Assembly (NCBI RefSeq): GCF_011801125.1
Contig: NZ_CP046171.1
Location: 682,001-746,000, forward strand
From: Nocardia brasiliensis
GTDB taxonomy: Bacteria; Actinomycetota; Actinomycetes; Mycobacteriales; Mycobacteriaceae
Direction: 5' to 3'
DNA length: 64,000 nt
Shown: positions 9,396 to 18,057 of the stretch, one piece after another
Layout of the letters: each line of letters begins with the position of its first letter
Numbering within the stretch: the stretch's first letter is position 1
Position numbers and translations under genes: made by a program
Notes under the pieces: generated by a model
The model's database searches: none
What the model saw: the letters and a program-made list of their open reading frames with translations, nothing else
What the model was told of the DNA's origin: nothing

Positions 9396-11570
9396 ATGGC
9401 TCTCGACAGTGGTACCGGAACGATCTCAGACCTGGGCGGGGTGGCCGCGCCGATCGCGAAGACGGTGCCCACCGAACGCGTGCACCACGGCGACGTGTTC
9501 GTCGACGAGTACGAATGGCTGCGGGACAAGGACAATCCCGAGGTCATCTCCTACCTCGAAGCCGAGAACGCCTACACCGAGGCGCAGACCGCGCATCTGG
9601 CCGGGTTGCGCGAGCGCCTCTTCGACGAGATCAAGTCGCGCACCCAGGAGACCGATCTCTCGGTGCCGACCCGGATGGGCGACTACTGGTACTACTCGCG
9701 CAGTTTCGAGGGCAAGCAGTACGGCGTGCACTGCCGGTGTGCGATCGCCGCGGACGCCGACGGCATCGACGCGTGGACCCCGCCGCGGCTGGAGGCCGGC
9801 GTCGAGGTGCCGGGCGAGCAGATCTTGCTGGACAGCAACGTGCTCGCCGAGGGCCACGACTTCTTCGCGCTCGGCGCGTACTCGATCAGCCACGACGGCA
9901 ACCTGCTCGCCTACTCCGTGGACACCAACGGCGACGAGCGATATGTGCTGCGCTTCAAGGATTTGCGCACCGGCGAGCTGCTGCCCGACGAGGTCGCTGA
10001 GACAGCGCCCGGCGCGACCTGGTCGCTGGACGGCACGCACGTCTTCTATCAAACGGTCGACGAGTCGTGGCGGCCCGACACCGTGTGGCGGCACCGGCTC
10101 GGCACCGCGCCCGACGCCGACGTCAAGGTGTTCCACGAGCCGGACGAGCGGTACTGGGTGAGCGTGGTCTCGACCCGCTCGGAGAAGTTCCTGATGATCT
10201 GGGTCGGCTCCAAGATCACCACCGAGGGCTGGGTGCTCGAGTCCGACAACCCCGAGGGCGAGTTCCGGGTGATCCTGCCCCGCCGCGAGGGGGTCGAGTA
10301 CTCGGCCGAGCACGCGGTGGTGGCCGGCGAGGACCGTTTCCTGATCCTGCACAACGACGTCGTGGACGGGGTGAAGGCGGAGAACTTCGTGCTCGCCGAC
10401 GCCCCGGTGGCCGACCCGTCGAATCAGACCCTGCTGATCGGGCACCGTGACGACGTGCGGCTCGAGGACATCGACGCGTTCGCCGATCATCTGGTGCTGA
10501 GCTACCGGCGCGAGGCGCTGACCCGGGTGGCGGTCTGGCCGCTCACCGCGCAGGGCTACGGCGAGCGCAAGGAACTCGACTTCGACCTCGAGCTGTTCTC
10601 TGTCGGCGCGGGCGCCAATCCCGAATGGGCGCAACCGACCTTGCGCATCGGGCTGAGCTCGTTCATCACGCCGGTGCAGGTGTTCGACTACGTGCCTGCC
10701 ACCGGCGAGCTGCTGCTGCGCAAGGAGCAGCCGGTGCTCGGCGGCTACGACGCGAACGACTATGAGCAGCACCGTGCGTGGGCCGTGGCCGCGGACGGTA
10801 CTCGGATCCCGATCTCGCTGGTCTACAAGCGCGGCGTCCCGCTCGACGCGCCGAAGCCGTTGCTGCTCTACGGGTACGGCTCCTACGAGGCGAGCATGGA
10901 CCCGTCCTTCTCGGTCTCGCGCCTGTCGCTGCTGGATCGCGGCATGGTGTTCGCGGTCGCGCATGTGCGGGGTGGCGGCGAGATGGGCAGGCTTTGGTAC
11001 GAGCACGGCAAGACCCTGACCAAGAAGAACACCTTCACCGATTTCGTCTCGTGCGCACAGCATTTGATCGACACCGGCGTCACCGCGGCGGATCGGCTGA
11101 TCGCCGACGGCGGTAGCGCGGGCGGCCTGCTGATGGGTGCGGTGGCGAACCTGGCGCCGGAGTTGTTCGCGGGCATCCTGGCCAACGTCCCGTTCGTCGA
11201 CCCGCTCACCTCGATCCTGGATCCGTCGTTGCCACTCACCGTCATCGAATGGGACGAGTGGGGTAATCCGTTGGCGGACAAGGACGTCTACGACTACATG
11301 AAGTCCTACGCGCCCTACGAGAACATCGAGGCCAAGAACTACCCGGCCATTCTCGCCATCACCAGCATCAACGACACCAGGGTGCTCTACGTGGAACCGG
11401 CCAAGTGGGTGGCCAAGCTCAGGGCCACCAAGACCGGCGACGCCCAGCTGCTGCTCAAGACGGAGATGAGCGCGGGCCACGGCGGTGTCAGCGGCCGGTA
11501 CGAGAAGTGGAAGGAAGTCGCCTTCGAGTACGCGTGGGTGCTGGACCGGGTCGGTCTCGCCGACGCGTGA
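9396..11570 (+). CDS. ptrB: Oligopeptidase B / prolyl oligopeptidase family (S9A)
   Basis: 724 residues from the ATG at 9396 (GGTGGAG just upstream serves as SD); an in-frame GTG three codons earlier is possible. The N-terminal part is a beta-propeller that gates access; the C-terminal alpha/beta-hydrolase contains the nucleophile motif DGGSAGGLLMG with Ser574, preceded by VRGGGEMGRLWYEHG, and the catalytic His in SAGHGG. This is the oligopeptidase B layout: a cytoplasmic serine peptidase cutting short peptides, usually after basic residues. The matching gene in M. tuberculosis is ptrB in the same neighbourhood (from memory). Confidence 0.9.
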   Translation: MALDSGTGTISDLGGVAAPIAKTVPTERVHHGDVFVDEYEWLRDKDNPEVISYLEAENAYTEAQTAHLAGLRERLFDEIKSRTQETDLSVPTRMGDYWYYSRSFEGKQYGVHCRCAIAADADGIDAWTPPRLEAGVEVPGEQILLDSNVLAEGHDFFALGAYSISHDGNLLAYSVDTNGDERYVLRFKDLRTGELLPDEVAETAPGATWSLDGTHVFYQTVDESWRPDTVWRHRLGTAPDADVKVFHEPDERYWVSVVSTRSEKFLMIWVGSKITTEGWVLESDNPEGEFRVILPRREGVEYSAEHAVVAGEDRFLILHNDVVDGVKAENFVLADAPVADPSNQTLLIGHRDDVRLEDIDAFADHLVLSYRREALTRVAVWPLTAQGYGERKELDFDLELFSVGAGANPEWAQPTLRIGLSSFITPVQVFDYVPATGELLLRKEQPVLGGYDANDYEQHRAWAVAADGTRIPISLVYKRGVPLDAPKPLLLYGYGSYEASMDPSFSVSRLSLLDRGMVFAVAHVRGGGEMGRLWYEHGKTLTKKNTFTDFVSCAQHLIDTGVTAADRLIADGGSAGGLLMGAVANLAPELFAGILANVPFVDPLTSILDPSLPLTVIEWDEWGNPLADKDVYDYMKSYAPYENIEAKNYPAILAITSINDTRVLYVEPAKWVAKLRATKTGDAQLLLKTEMSAGHGGVSGRYEKWKEVAFEYAWVLDRVGLADA

Positions 11571-11578
11571 GCCGACGC

Positions 11579-11600
11579 GGTGCGCTCGCCGGAGCGCACC
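11579..11600 (+). terminator. Hairpin after the oligopeptidase gene
   Basis: GGTGCGCTC and GAGCGCACC pair over 9 bp with a four-base loop, starting 8 bases after the stop. There is no T tract, so termination is plausible but unproven. Confidence 0.4.
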
Positions 11601-11740
11601 GCACCGCGGTCCGCCGAATCGCACGCACCGTAGGTTGCCGGAATACACCGCACCGTGGGTCGCGACCTGGCCCGATGCTGTTCGTCGCGCGGTCACCGGG
11701 CCTGCACGCCGTGGACATCTGCCGCGGGCATCGTGGGTGC

Positions 11741-12442
11741 ATGAACGCTGAGCTGATCGTCTCGATCTCCGGTATCAGGGACACCACCCGGGACGCGGCG
11801 ATCGAGTTCGCCGCCGCGATGGACCAGCGCGGCGTGCCGCTGTCGCTGCTCGTGGCGCCCCGGCTGAAGGGCAAGTACCGCCTGGTCGATGATCCCGCGA
11901 CGCAGGCCTGGCTGCGTGGGCGCCGGGCCCGCGGCGACGCCATCGTGCTGCACGGCTACGACCAGGCGGCAACGAAGCGCCGCAGGGCCGAATTCGCGAC
12001 GTTGCCTCGGCACGAGGCGAAGTTGCGGCTCACCGCGGCGGACCGGGTGCTCGAGCAGGTGGAGCTGCGCACCCGACTGTTCGCCGCCCCGCGCTGGGAT
12101 GCCTCGGCCGGTGCCGTCGAGGCGCTGCCCGAGGTCGGCTTCCGGGTCGCCCTCGGCCTGACCTCGCTGCTCGATCTGGAAACCAACGTGGCGCAGAAGG
12201 CGCGGGTGTACGGCATCGGCGAGGGCTTTCGCGCCGAGCCGTGGTGGTGTCGCGCGCTGGTGATGGGCGCCGCGCGCACCGCACGTCGCGGCGGGCTACT
12301 GCGCCTTGCGGTCTCGGCCGCGCAGCTGCAGCGCTCCGGCCCGCGGCAGGCAATGCTGGACGCCGTCGATCTCGCGCTGTTCCACGGCGCGGCGGGCGCG
12401 GTCTATCGGTGGGAGTCGCCCGCGATCGCGCGTGCGGCCTGA
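11741..12442 (+). CDS. DUF2334 / polysaccharide-deacetylase-like protein
   Basis: 233 residues from the ATG at 11741; the reading frame continues open upstream but the residues there are not protein-like. LIVSISGIRDTTRDAAIEFA opens a deacetylase-like barrel, AIVLHGYDQ resembles the HGxxH-type metal region of DUF2334 proteins, and RLFAAPRWDASAGAVEALPEVGFRV matches the conserved FxxPxW segment. The usual N-terminal Asp pair of polysaccharide deacetylases is not obvious, so activity is uncertain. The neighbours give no pathway. Confidence 0.75.
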   Translation: MNAELIVSISGIRDTTRDAAIEFAAAMDQRGVPLSLLVAPRLKGKYRLVDDPATQAWLRGRRARGDAIVLHGYDQAATKRRRAEFATLPRHEAKLRLTAADRVLEQVELRTRLFAAPRWDASAGAVEALPEVGFRVALGLTSLLDLETNVAQKARVYGIGEGFRAEPWWCRALVMGAARTARRGGLLRLAVSAAQLQRSGPRQAMLDAVDLALFHGAAGAVYRWESPAIARAA

Positions 12443-12551
12443 CACACCGCACGCCGCGCTCGGTGCGCGGTGCCGGGCGATCATCGACACGAATCGGTAG
12501 TCGCGCGATATTTCCCTCGGCGCGCTGGTGCGTTCGTGCCAGAGTGGACGG

Positions 12552-13916
12552 GTGACCGACGACTCTCGAATCGCCGAACTGCGCGCGGCCGTTGCCGCGC
12601 TGATGCCACAGGCGAAAACCGATCTGACACAACTGGTCTCGTTCCAATCGGTGGCCGATCCCAGGCAGTTCCCGCCGGCGGAGTGCGACCGTGCCGCCCA
12701 GTGGGTGGCCGACGCGTTCGCGGCCGTGGGACTGACCAGGGTGGGCCTGCACGAGACACCGGACGGCAGCAAGGCGGTGATCGCCTCGCGCCCCGCACCC
12801 GATGGCGCGCCGACCGTGCTGCTGTACTGCCACTACGACGTCCAGCCGCCGCTGGACAGCGCCGCTTGGGACTCGCCGGTCTGGGAGCTCACCGAGCGCG
12901 ACGGCCGCTGGTACGGCCGTGGCAGCGCCGACTGCAAGGGCAACATCGTCATGCACTTGACCGCGTTGCGCGCGGTGGGGGCCGAACTGCCGCTCGGTAT
13001 CACGGTGGTCGCCGAGGGCTCCGAGGAGCAGGGCACCGGCGGGCTGGAGCGGTTCGTCGAGGCCAACCCGGACCTGCTGCGTGCCGACGCGATCGTGATC
13101 GGTGACTGCGGCAACTTCGCGGCGGGCGTGCCGACACTGACCGAGACGTTGCGCGGCAACGTCAATGTCGTGGTGACCGTCGAAACCCTCTCGGGGCCGC
13201 TGCATTCCGGCATGTACGGCGGCGCGGCGCCGGACGCGCTCGCGGCGCTGATCCACCTGCTCGCCTCGCTGCGCGACGAGCACGGCAACACCACCGTCGC
13301 GGGTCTGACGAACGACCAGAGCTGGACCGGCGTGCAGTATCCGGAGGACCAGTTCCGCAGCGACGCCGGCCTTTTGCCCGGTGTCGAACGCACCGGTGAC
13401 GGCACGGTCTCCGACATGCTGTGGGCCCGGCCCGCGTTGACCGTGCTCGGCATCGACGCGCCGCCCGTGGTCGGGTCGGCCGCCGCCGTCCAGCCCGCCG
13501 CCCGCGCCCGGCTCAACCTGCGCATCCCGCCCGGCACCGATCCGGATCAGGCGCACAAGGCGCTCGTCGCGCACCTCGAGGCGAACACCCCATGGCACGC
13601 GAAGCTCACCATCGAGCTGGAAGGCGTCGGCGGCGCGTTCCGGTCGAACAGCGGCGGGCCTGCGCGCGAGGCGATGGCGGCGGCGCTGGCGGCCTCCTAC
13701 GGCCGTGCCACGACGACCCAGGGGCAGGGTGGGTCGATACCGCTGTGCAACGTCTTCGCCGAGACCTACCCGGACGCCGAGATCATGCTGCTCGGCGTCG
13801 AGGAGCCGAAGGCGCTGATCCACGCGCCCAACGAGAGCGTCGACCCCGGCGAGATCGAGCACATGGCGTTGGCCGAGGCGTTGTTCCTGCTCGACTACGC
13901 CGCGCGGGCGCGTTAG
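12552..13916 (+). CDS. M20 family dipeptidase/metallopeptidase
   Basis: 454 residues from the GTG at 12552. Metal ligands of the M20 di-zinc centre are visible: LLYCHYDVQPP (His), GRGSADCKGN (bridging Asp), EGSEEQGTGG (general-base Glu and ligand Glu), VIGDCGNF (Asp) and IHAPNESV near the C-terminus (His). The dimerisation domain carries the SGPLHSGMYGGAAPDA segment. The enzyme should hydrolyse dipeptides or related amides in the cytoplasm. The gene ends 4 bases into the convergent MBL hydrolase gene. Confidence 0.93.
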   Translation: MTDDSRIAELRAAVAALMPQAKTDLTQLVSFQSVADPRQFPPAECDRAAQWVADAFAAVGLTRVGLHETPDGSKAVIASRPAPDGAPTVLLYCHYDVQPPLDSAAWDSPVWELTERDGRWYGRGSADCKGNIVMHLTALRAVGAELPLGITVVAEGSEEQGTGGLERFVEANPDLLRADAIVIGDCGNFAAGVPTLTETLRGNVNVVVTVETLSGPLHSGMYGGAAPDALAALIHLLASLRDEHGNTTVAGLTNDQSWTGVQYPEDQFRSDAGLLPGVERTGDGTVSDMLWARPALTVLGIDAPPVVGSAAAVQPAARARLNLRIPPGTDPDQAHKALVAHLEANTPWHAKLTIELEGVGGAFRSNSGGPAREAMAAALAASYGRATTTQGQGGSIPLCNVFAETYPDAEIMLLGVEEPKALIHAPNESVDPGEIEHMALAEALFLLDYAARAR

Positions 13917-14557
13917 AACTCGCGCTGGTCTTCGGGCTCGATCACGGTGAATTCTGTTTCGGCAGGCCCCATTTCGGACAGCCTGCCGAAATAGATGCCC
14001 TGCGCGGCCTGCTCGATGATGCCGTAGTGGATGGGCAGCGCGGTGCGCGGCCGGACCGCACGCAGGTAGTCCACCGCCTCGCTGATCCGCATCCACGGTG
14101 CGGCGGCGGGCAGCGCGAGCACGCCGACGGGGACCGGCGGCACCCACAGCGAGTCACCCGGATGCACCAGCTGCGCCGGATCGTCCGGAGTGCCCAGCTG
14201 GTAGACGGTGTTGTCGACCACGGGCAGCTCCGGATGGATCACCGCGTGCCTGCCGCCGCCACCGGTGATCCGCAGCTCGCCGAGGGTGAGCACGTTGCCC
14301 GCGTGCACCGCCTGCCACGGCTCGCCGCGCTGCTGTGCGGTCTGCGGATCGGCGAACAGCCGCGCGCCCGGATTGGCCTCGATCAGCGCCTCGATCCGGT
14401 TCGGGTCGATGTGGTCGGGGTGCTGGTGGGTGATCGCGATCGCGTCCAGGCCGGTGAGGCCCTCGAAGCCGTGCGAGAAGGTGCCGGGATCGAAAAGCAC
14501 CCGCTTGCCGTGCAGCTCGACGAGTAGGCAGGAGTGGCCGAAGTGAGCTATGCGCAT
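13913..14557 (-). CDS. MBL-fold metallohydrolase (UlaG-like)
   Basis: 214 residues. MRIAHFGHSCLLVELHGKRVLFDPG is the N-terminal strand pair seen in UlaG/RomA-type metallo-beta-lactamase-fold proteins, and THQHPDHID is the HxHxDH metal motif; further ligands are GGGGRHAVIHPELPV and the C-terminal PIHYG. Substrate is unknown; relatives include lactonases, phosphodiesterases and tRNase-like enzymes. It is convergent with the dipeptidase gene (4-base overlap of the tails) and divergent from purS. Confidence 0.9.
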   Translation of the reverse strand: MRIAHFGHSCLLVELHGKRVLFDPGTFSHGFEGLTGLDAIAITHQHPDHIDPNRIEALIEANPGARLFADPQTAQQRGEPWQAVHAGNVLTLGELRITGGGGRHAVIHPELPVVDNTVYQLGTPDDPAQLVHPGDSLWVPPVPVGVLALPAAAPWMRISEAVDYLRAVRPRTALPIHYGIIEQAAQGIYFGRLSEMGPAETEFTVIEPEDQREF

Positions 14558-14684
14558 GGCGCCATGTTATGCGCGGTGCGGCGCGCGGACGGTGCCCGCG
14601 ATTTGGCCGACCCCGGAGATGCCGCGGGCAACCAGCACAACTACGCTGCTGAGGTAACCCCCCACCCCACTTGAGGAGCAACGC

Positions 14685-14921
14685 GTGGCACGAGTCGTGG
14701 TCGAGGTGATGCCGAAGGCCGAGATCCTGGACCCCCAGGGACAGGCCATCGTCGGTGCACTCCCGCGCCTGGGATTCGAGGGCATCTCGGATGTACGGCA
14801 GGGCAAGCGATTCGAGCTCGACGTCGACGACAATGTCGGCGACGCGGAGCTGGCGCAGATCGCCGAATCGCTGCTGTGCAACACGGTGATCGAGGAGTGG
14901 AAGGTGGTTCGCCTGCCATGA
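14685..14921 (+). CDS. purS: FGAM synthase subunit PurS
   Basis: 78 residues, standard length. PurS is the small homodimeric subunit that bridges PurQ and PurL and helps pass ammonia in the step converting FGAR to [22 protein letters not shown] and the closing segment [13 protein letters not shown] are family-typical. GTG start with GAGGAG 6 bases upstream. Its TGA overlaps the purQ ATG (ATGA), so the two subunits are translationally coupled. Confidence 0.96.
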   Translation: MARVVVEVMPKAEILDPQGQAIVGALPRLGFEGISDVRQGKRFELDVDDNVGDAELAQIAESLLCNTVIEEWKVVRLP

Positions 14922-15595
14922 CGGCGCGCATCGGAGTCATCACCTTTCCGGGCACGCTCGATGATGTCGACGCGGCCCGCGCGGTGCGGCTGGCCGGCGC
15001 CGAGGCGGTCAGCCTCTGGCATGCCGACGCCGATCTGAAGCAGGTCGACGCGGTCGTCGTGCCCGGCGGCTTCTCCTACGGTGACTACCTGCGGGCCGGC
15101 GCGATCGCCCGGTTCGCCCCGGTGATGGGCGAGGTCGTGCGTGCGGCCCGGTCCGGCCTGCCGGTGCTGGGAATCTGCAACGGTTTTCAGGTGCTGTGCG
15201 AGGCCGGTCTGCTGCCCGGCGCGCTGACCCGCAACGAAGGCCTGCACTTCATCTGCCGTGACGAGTGGTTGCGGGTGGAGTCGGCGTCGACCGTGTGGAC
15301 CTCGCGCTACGAGGTGGGTGCCCAGATCTTGATTCCGCTCAAGTCGGGCGAGGGCCGCTACCAGGCCTCCACCGCCGTGCTCGACGAGCTGGAGGGCGAG
15401 GGCCGGGTGGTCTTCCGTTACGCGGGCGACAACCCGAACGGGTCGCAGCGCGGCATCGCGGGCATCGCCTCGGCGGACGGCCGCATCGTCGGCCTGATGC
15501 CGCACCCCGAGCACGCGACCGAGCCGCTCACCGGCCCGAGCGACGACGGGCTCGGCCTGTTCCTCTCGGTGCTGGACACCCTCGTCTCGGCCTGA
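14918..15595 (+). CDS. purQ: FGAM synthase glutaminase subunit PurQ
   Basis: 225 residues. Class I glutamine amidotransferase: the nucleophile elbow [15 protein letters not shown] contains the catalytic Cys, and GLMPHPEHA supplies the His and Glu of the triad; [15 protein letters not shown] forms the oxyanion-hole region. It releases ammonia from glutamine for PurL. The start overlaps the end of purS by four bases. purL is encoded 8.4 kb away at 24008, so the complex is assembled from separate loci. Confidence 0.96.
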   Translation: MTARIGVITFPGTLDDVDAARAVRLAGAEAVSLWHADADLKQVDAVVVPGGFSYGDYLRAGAIARFAPVMGEVVRAARSGLPVLGICNGFQVLCEAGLLPGALTRNEGLHFICRDEWLRVESASTVWTSRYEVGAQILIPLKSGEGRYQASTAVLDELEGEGRVVFRYAGDNPNGSQRGIAGIASADGRIVGLMPHPEHATEPLTGPSDDGLGLFLSVLDTLVSA

Positions 15596-15608
15596 TCGGC
15601 CGCAGCGT

Positions 15609-16685
15609 TCAGGTGATCCGGTCGACGATGTCGAATTCGACGCCGTCGGCACGGGCGATATAGCCGTGCTGGATCGCCTGATTGCCTTGAAAGGCGCGCT
15701 GGCCGCCCGGGGTGTCCAGAATGATCCCGTGGTCCAGCGCGCCGAGGACTTCCGGCACGCGCAACGTGCCGACCGCGTGCGCGAGGCCGGCGAGCGTGTG
15801 AATGGCCTCGTAGGTCATATTGCTGAAACTGGTCAGCGCGGGGGCGAATTCGCCGTGGCGCCTGCGATAGCGGGCCACCCGGTCGCGCCCGTCGGGTGAA
15901 TGCTCGTCGATGAAGAAGCTCGACGCTACATAGAAGTTGTGATTGGCGGCCGCACCGGCCGCCAGCAAGACGTTCTCGTCGGCCGCCGGACTGATCCGCA
16001 ATTGCGATGCCGCGCGCCCGGTCGCCGCGAACTGCCGGTTGAATCGGGACACGTCGGCGCCGACCATCAGGATCATCACGCCCTGGGCCCGATCGAGCGC
16101 GGGATGGGAGAGGAAGTCGCCGAAATCGGGCGAGCCGAGCGGCACGAACCGCTCGAGCACGATGGCCTCGGGGTCGGCCAGGCTGTTGCGGATCGCCTTG
16201 GCCGATTCGCGCGGCCAGATGTAGTCGTTGCCGATGATGGCCCAGCGGTGAATGCCGTGCTCGCGGGCCAGCCAGCGCACGGCGGGCAGTGTCTGTCCCG
16301 CCGGGTGCTCGCCGAGCATCAGCACACCGGGCAGCTCGTCCGCCAGCCCCTCGTGCCCGGTGGCGAACAGATAGGGCACCCGGCTCGCGGTCGCCCGCGC
16401 CACCGCGAGGCGCACCGCGGAGGTGTGCCAGCCGGTGATCGCGTCCACCATCCCGGTCGCGAGCAGCGCCGAGACCTCACTGGCCACCTCGTGCGGCGGC
16501 CTGCCGCCATCGATATTCGTAGTACGAATTTCGCGCCCGAGAATTCCTGTGCCCCGGTTGATTTCGTCGACCGCCAGCGAAATCGCCGCGTCGCACGAGG
16601 GGGCCACGATACCGCCCGGACCCTGCATCGGAACGATGTTCAGGATCTCGATAGTGCCCTCTGGGCTCTCGCCGAACGCTGACAT
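15609..16685 (-). CDS. AmiC/UrtA-like periplasmic-binding-fold protein without signal peptide
   Basis: 358 residues. The sequence follows the type I periplasmic-binding fold of amide/urea/branched-chain amino-acid receptors: EILNIVPMQGPGGIVAPSCDAAISLAVDEINRG opens lobe 1, HRWAIIGNDYIWPRESAKAI and NMTYEAIHTLAGLAHAVG are typical of AmiC and UrtA. It begins directly with MSAFGESPEG and has no signal peptide or lipobox and no transporter genes beside it. That points to a cytoplasmic sensor like AmiC rather than an ABC receptor. A MarR gene is divergent 52 bases away, so the pair may form a ligand-responsive switch. Confidence 0.75.
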   Translation of the reverse strand: MSAFGESPEGTIEILNIVPMQGPGGIVAPSCDAAISLAVDEINRGTGILGREIRTTNIDGGRPPHEVASEVSALLATGMVDAITGWHTSAVRLAVARATASRVPYLFATGHEGLADELPGVLMLGEHPAGQTLPAVRWLAREHGIHRWAIIGNDYIWPRESAKAIRNSLADPEAIVLERFVPLGSPDFGDFLSHPALDRAQGVMILMVGADVSRFNRQFAATGRAASQLRISPAADENVLLAAGAAANHNFYVASSFFIDEHSPDGRDRVARYRRRHGEFAPALTSFSNMTYEAIHTLAGLAHAVGTLRVPEVLGALDHGIILDTPGGQRAFQGNQAIQHGYIARADGVEFDIVDRIT

Positions 16686-16737
16686 TCGGTACTCTTCTTC
16701 TCGTTCGAGCGAAATTCATGGCAGGCAGGAAATAACA

Positions 16738-17169
16738 ATGACGACCATTGTAAGCGGATATTCGACGCTGCATGGTGCGCTGCGTGCCGCAGAACGCGGT
16801 TGGCTGCGTCACTTGGACGCAGCGCTGTGTGCCAGGCAGCTCACGGCCGATCAGTGGTCGATGCTGTCGAATCTCTCCAGCGAGACCGGCATCACGATGA
16901 GCGAGCTTGCGGCCAGGTCACAGCTGGCGCCGTCCTCGGCGACCAGGCACGCGGACTACCTGGCCGAGCGCGGTCTCATCTTCCGGCTCGCGGCACAGGA
17001 CGACCGCAGGCGGATCCTGATCGGGCTCAGCAGGCTCGGCACGGAACTCGTCGCGTCGGTGCGCGCCGAAGAGGCACGCGCGGAACAAGAACTGCGCGCG
17101 CGGATCGGTGCGCGCCGTTACGCGGACCTCATGCGCCTGCTGGAACTCGTTTCCGTCAACCCGGGGTAA
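16738..17169 (+). CDS. MarR family transcriptional regulator
   Basis: 143 residues from the ATG at 16738, with AGGAA 7 bases upstream. The winged helix is clear: DQWSMLSNLSSETGITMSELAARSQLAPSSATRHADYLAERGLI followed by the wing AAQDDRRRILIGLSRLG; the C-terminal helices form the dimer interface. It shares a 52-base divergent promoter region with the AmiC-like gene, and the peptide array begins 538 bases downstream on the same strand. Which of these it controls is not evident. Confidence 0.88.
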   Translation: MTTIVSGYSTLHGALRAAERGWLRHLDAALCARQLTADQWSMLSNLSSETGITMSELAARSQLAPSSATRHADYLAERGLIFRLAAQDDRRRILIGLSRLGTELVASVRAEEARAEQELRARIGARRYADLMRLLELVSVNPG

Positions 17170-17357
17170 GCGCGTATTCATCCGATGTCTGCCCTGAACG
17201 TCCGATCTGTCCGTGAAGGTGTGTTCGTCCGCGCGTCAAACGATTCCGGCCGGAATCAATAGCGAGTCTCGGGCAATTCGAACCGAAGCGCCGATTGTTC
17301 GGTGGGCATGTAAGTGACCGTTCATTGCGTCCGCGTAATACTCGCGGCCGCACGCGC

Positions 17358-17380
17358 GCCCCGCGGCATCGCCGCGGGGC
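17358..17380 (+). terminator. Possible terminator hairpin of the MarR gene
   Basis: GCCCCGCGG and CCGCGGGGC pair over 9 bp with loop CATCG. No T tract follows immediately; the pyrimidine run begins about 45 bases later. Weak evidence for termination. Confidence 0.35.
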
Positions 17381-17453
17381 CCACCGGCCTCCTGGCGCCA
17401 TCGGTGCGGGCCGGGCGACTAACTTCATCCTTCTTTCCTTTTTTTGTTGCCAC

Positions 17454-17497
17454 GGCAGACGGCGGGGTCGAGCCGTCGCCTCGCGCTGCCGTCTGCC
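17454..17497. other. 10-bp-stem inverted repeat GGCAGACGGC...GCCGTCTGCC
   Basis: Perfect 10-bp arms (17454-17463 and 17488-17497) around 24 bases. The T-rich run precedes the hairpin on the plus strand, so it is not a canonical plus-strand terminator. It could be a structured leader element or a minus-strand feature. Confidence 0.4.
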
Positions 17498-17524
17498 GGA
17501 TTGGGTTGTGCGGGTTGAGTATTG

Positions 17525-17548
17525 ATTTGGTCGGACGACCGACCAAAT
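17525..17548. promoter_or_regulatory. Perfect palindrome, TetR-operator-like
   Basis: ATTTGGTCGG and CCGACCAAAT form a perfect 10-bp inverted repeat around ACGA. The size and the TTGGTCGG half-site are typical of operators of TetR-family dimers (inference). It lies 160 bases before the first peptide ORF. Confidence 0.6.
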
Positions 17549-17631
17549 AATTAACGAGTAGGCATATTCGATTTAAAAGAAGTCCGGAGCGCGGCGACTT
17601 CGTTTAATTTGCCGACACGCCGGGTCGGATC

Positions 17632-17666
17632 GTCACGTGCCACGTGACAGTTGGCATGATCACGTG
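17632..17666. promoter_or_regulatory. Three CACGTG boxes incl. palindrome GTCACGTG-C-CACGTGAC
   Basis: CACGTG occurs at 17634, 17641 and 17661. The first two form the 17-base palindrome at 17632-17648, and all three surround a TTGGCATGAT promoter-like block (17651-17660) that recurs before other peptide copies. This is probably the control site for the first peptide gene. The binding protein is unknown. Confidence 0.5.
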
Positions 17667-17707
17667 CGCTAAGTCATCCATGGATCGACCTACAAACAGG
17701 AGGAACA

Positions 17708-17794
17708 ATGCTGCTGCCCGTGGTTGGAAGTATGGCCGGTGCCGCTATTGCCGCGCTGACCGTCATCCTCGGCATCATCATCGCGGTCATCTAG
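17708..17794 (+). CDS. Tandem hydrophobic micropeptide, copy 1 (28 aa)
   Basis: 28 residues, starting MLLPVVGSMAGAA and ending VILGIIIAVI. There is no charged residue anywhere; apart from the ends it is one membrane-spanning stretch with a GSMAG (GxxxG) packing motif and a proline at position 4. AGGAGG 5 bases upstream of ATG is an ideal ribosome-binding site. The protein is identical to copy 2 although the genes differ at eight positions, all silent third-base changes. That is direct evidence that the peptide is translated and selected. No known family recognised; it could be a membrane, envelope or toxin-like peptide. Confidence 0.88.
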   Translation: MLLPVVGSMAGAAIAALTVILGIIIAVI

Positions 17795-17823
17795 CACTCC
17801 GTTCAGACCGAGTTCGTGAAACT

Positions 17824-17839
17824 GCCTCCGGTGTGAGGC
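17824..17839 (+). other. Module stem-loop after copy 1
   Basis: GCCTC-CGGTGT-GAGGC: 5-bp stem with six-base loop, 29 bases after the copy 1 stop, followed by ACCTCGG. Confidence 0.6.
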
Positions 17840-17945
17840 GACCTCGGCTAAGTTCCTTGAAATGTCGAGGTAGTTCGACATCTGAAATCCGCAGCGGCAC
17901 TCCGTCGCTGTGTGATCACTAGCTCTACCGACAACAGGAGGAACT

Positions 17946-18032
17946 ATGCTTCTGCCCGTGGTTGGAAGTATGGCCGGTGCTGCCATTGCGGCTCTTACCG
18001 TGATCCTCGGGATCATCATCGCGGTCATCTAG
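17946..18032 (+). CDS. Tandem hydrophobic micropeptide, copy 2 (28 aa)
   Basis: Encodes exactly the same peptide as copy 1 (MLLPVVGSMAGAA...). The SD is AGGAGG in CAACAGGAGGAACT, so the upstream block has lost one base and changed one relative to the others, but the ribosome-binding core is intact. It lies 151 bases after copy 1. Eight synonymous differences from copy 1 show that this is an old duplication kept under protein-level selection, not a recent assembly or replication repeat. Confidence 0.88.
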   Translation: MLLPVVGSMAGAAIAALTVILGIIIAVI

Positions 18033-18057
18033 CTTCCACAGCTGGCTGAGCTCTCCC

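Larger units (their letters stand above)
17170..17707 (+). promoter_or_regulatory. 538-base regulatory/leader region before the peptide array
   Basis: No protein-coding signal. It holds, in order, a GC hairpin (17358-17380), a pyrimidine run with seven Ts (about 17428-17447), a long-stem hairpin (17454-17497), an operator-like palindrome (17525-17548), an AT-rich stretch about 17545-17577, and three CACGTG boxes (17634-17666). The AT content of 17500-17620 is well above the surroundings. The order suggests the control region of the array rather than of the upstream MarR gene. Confidence 0.6.

Noticed and set aside
9426..11696. 756-codon minus-strand open frame
   Set aside because: Shadow of the oligopeptidase gene; no motifs and biased composition.
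17422..17450. Pyrimidine run with seven Ts as a terminator of the MarR gene
   Set aside because: The nearest upstream hairpin is about 45 bases away, and the next hairpin lies after the run, so neither fits an intrinsic terminator.
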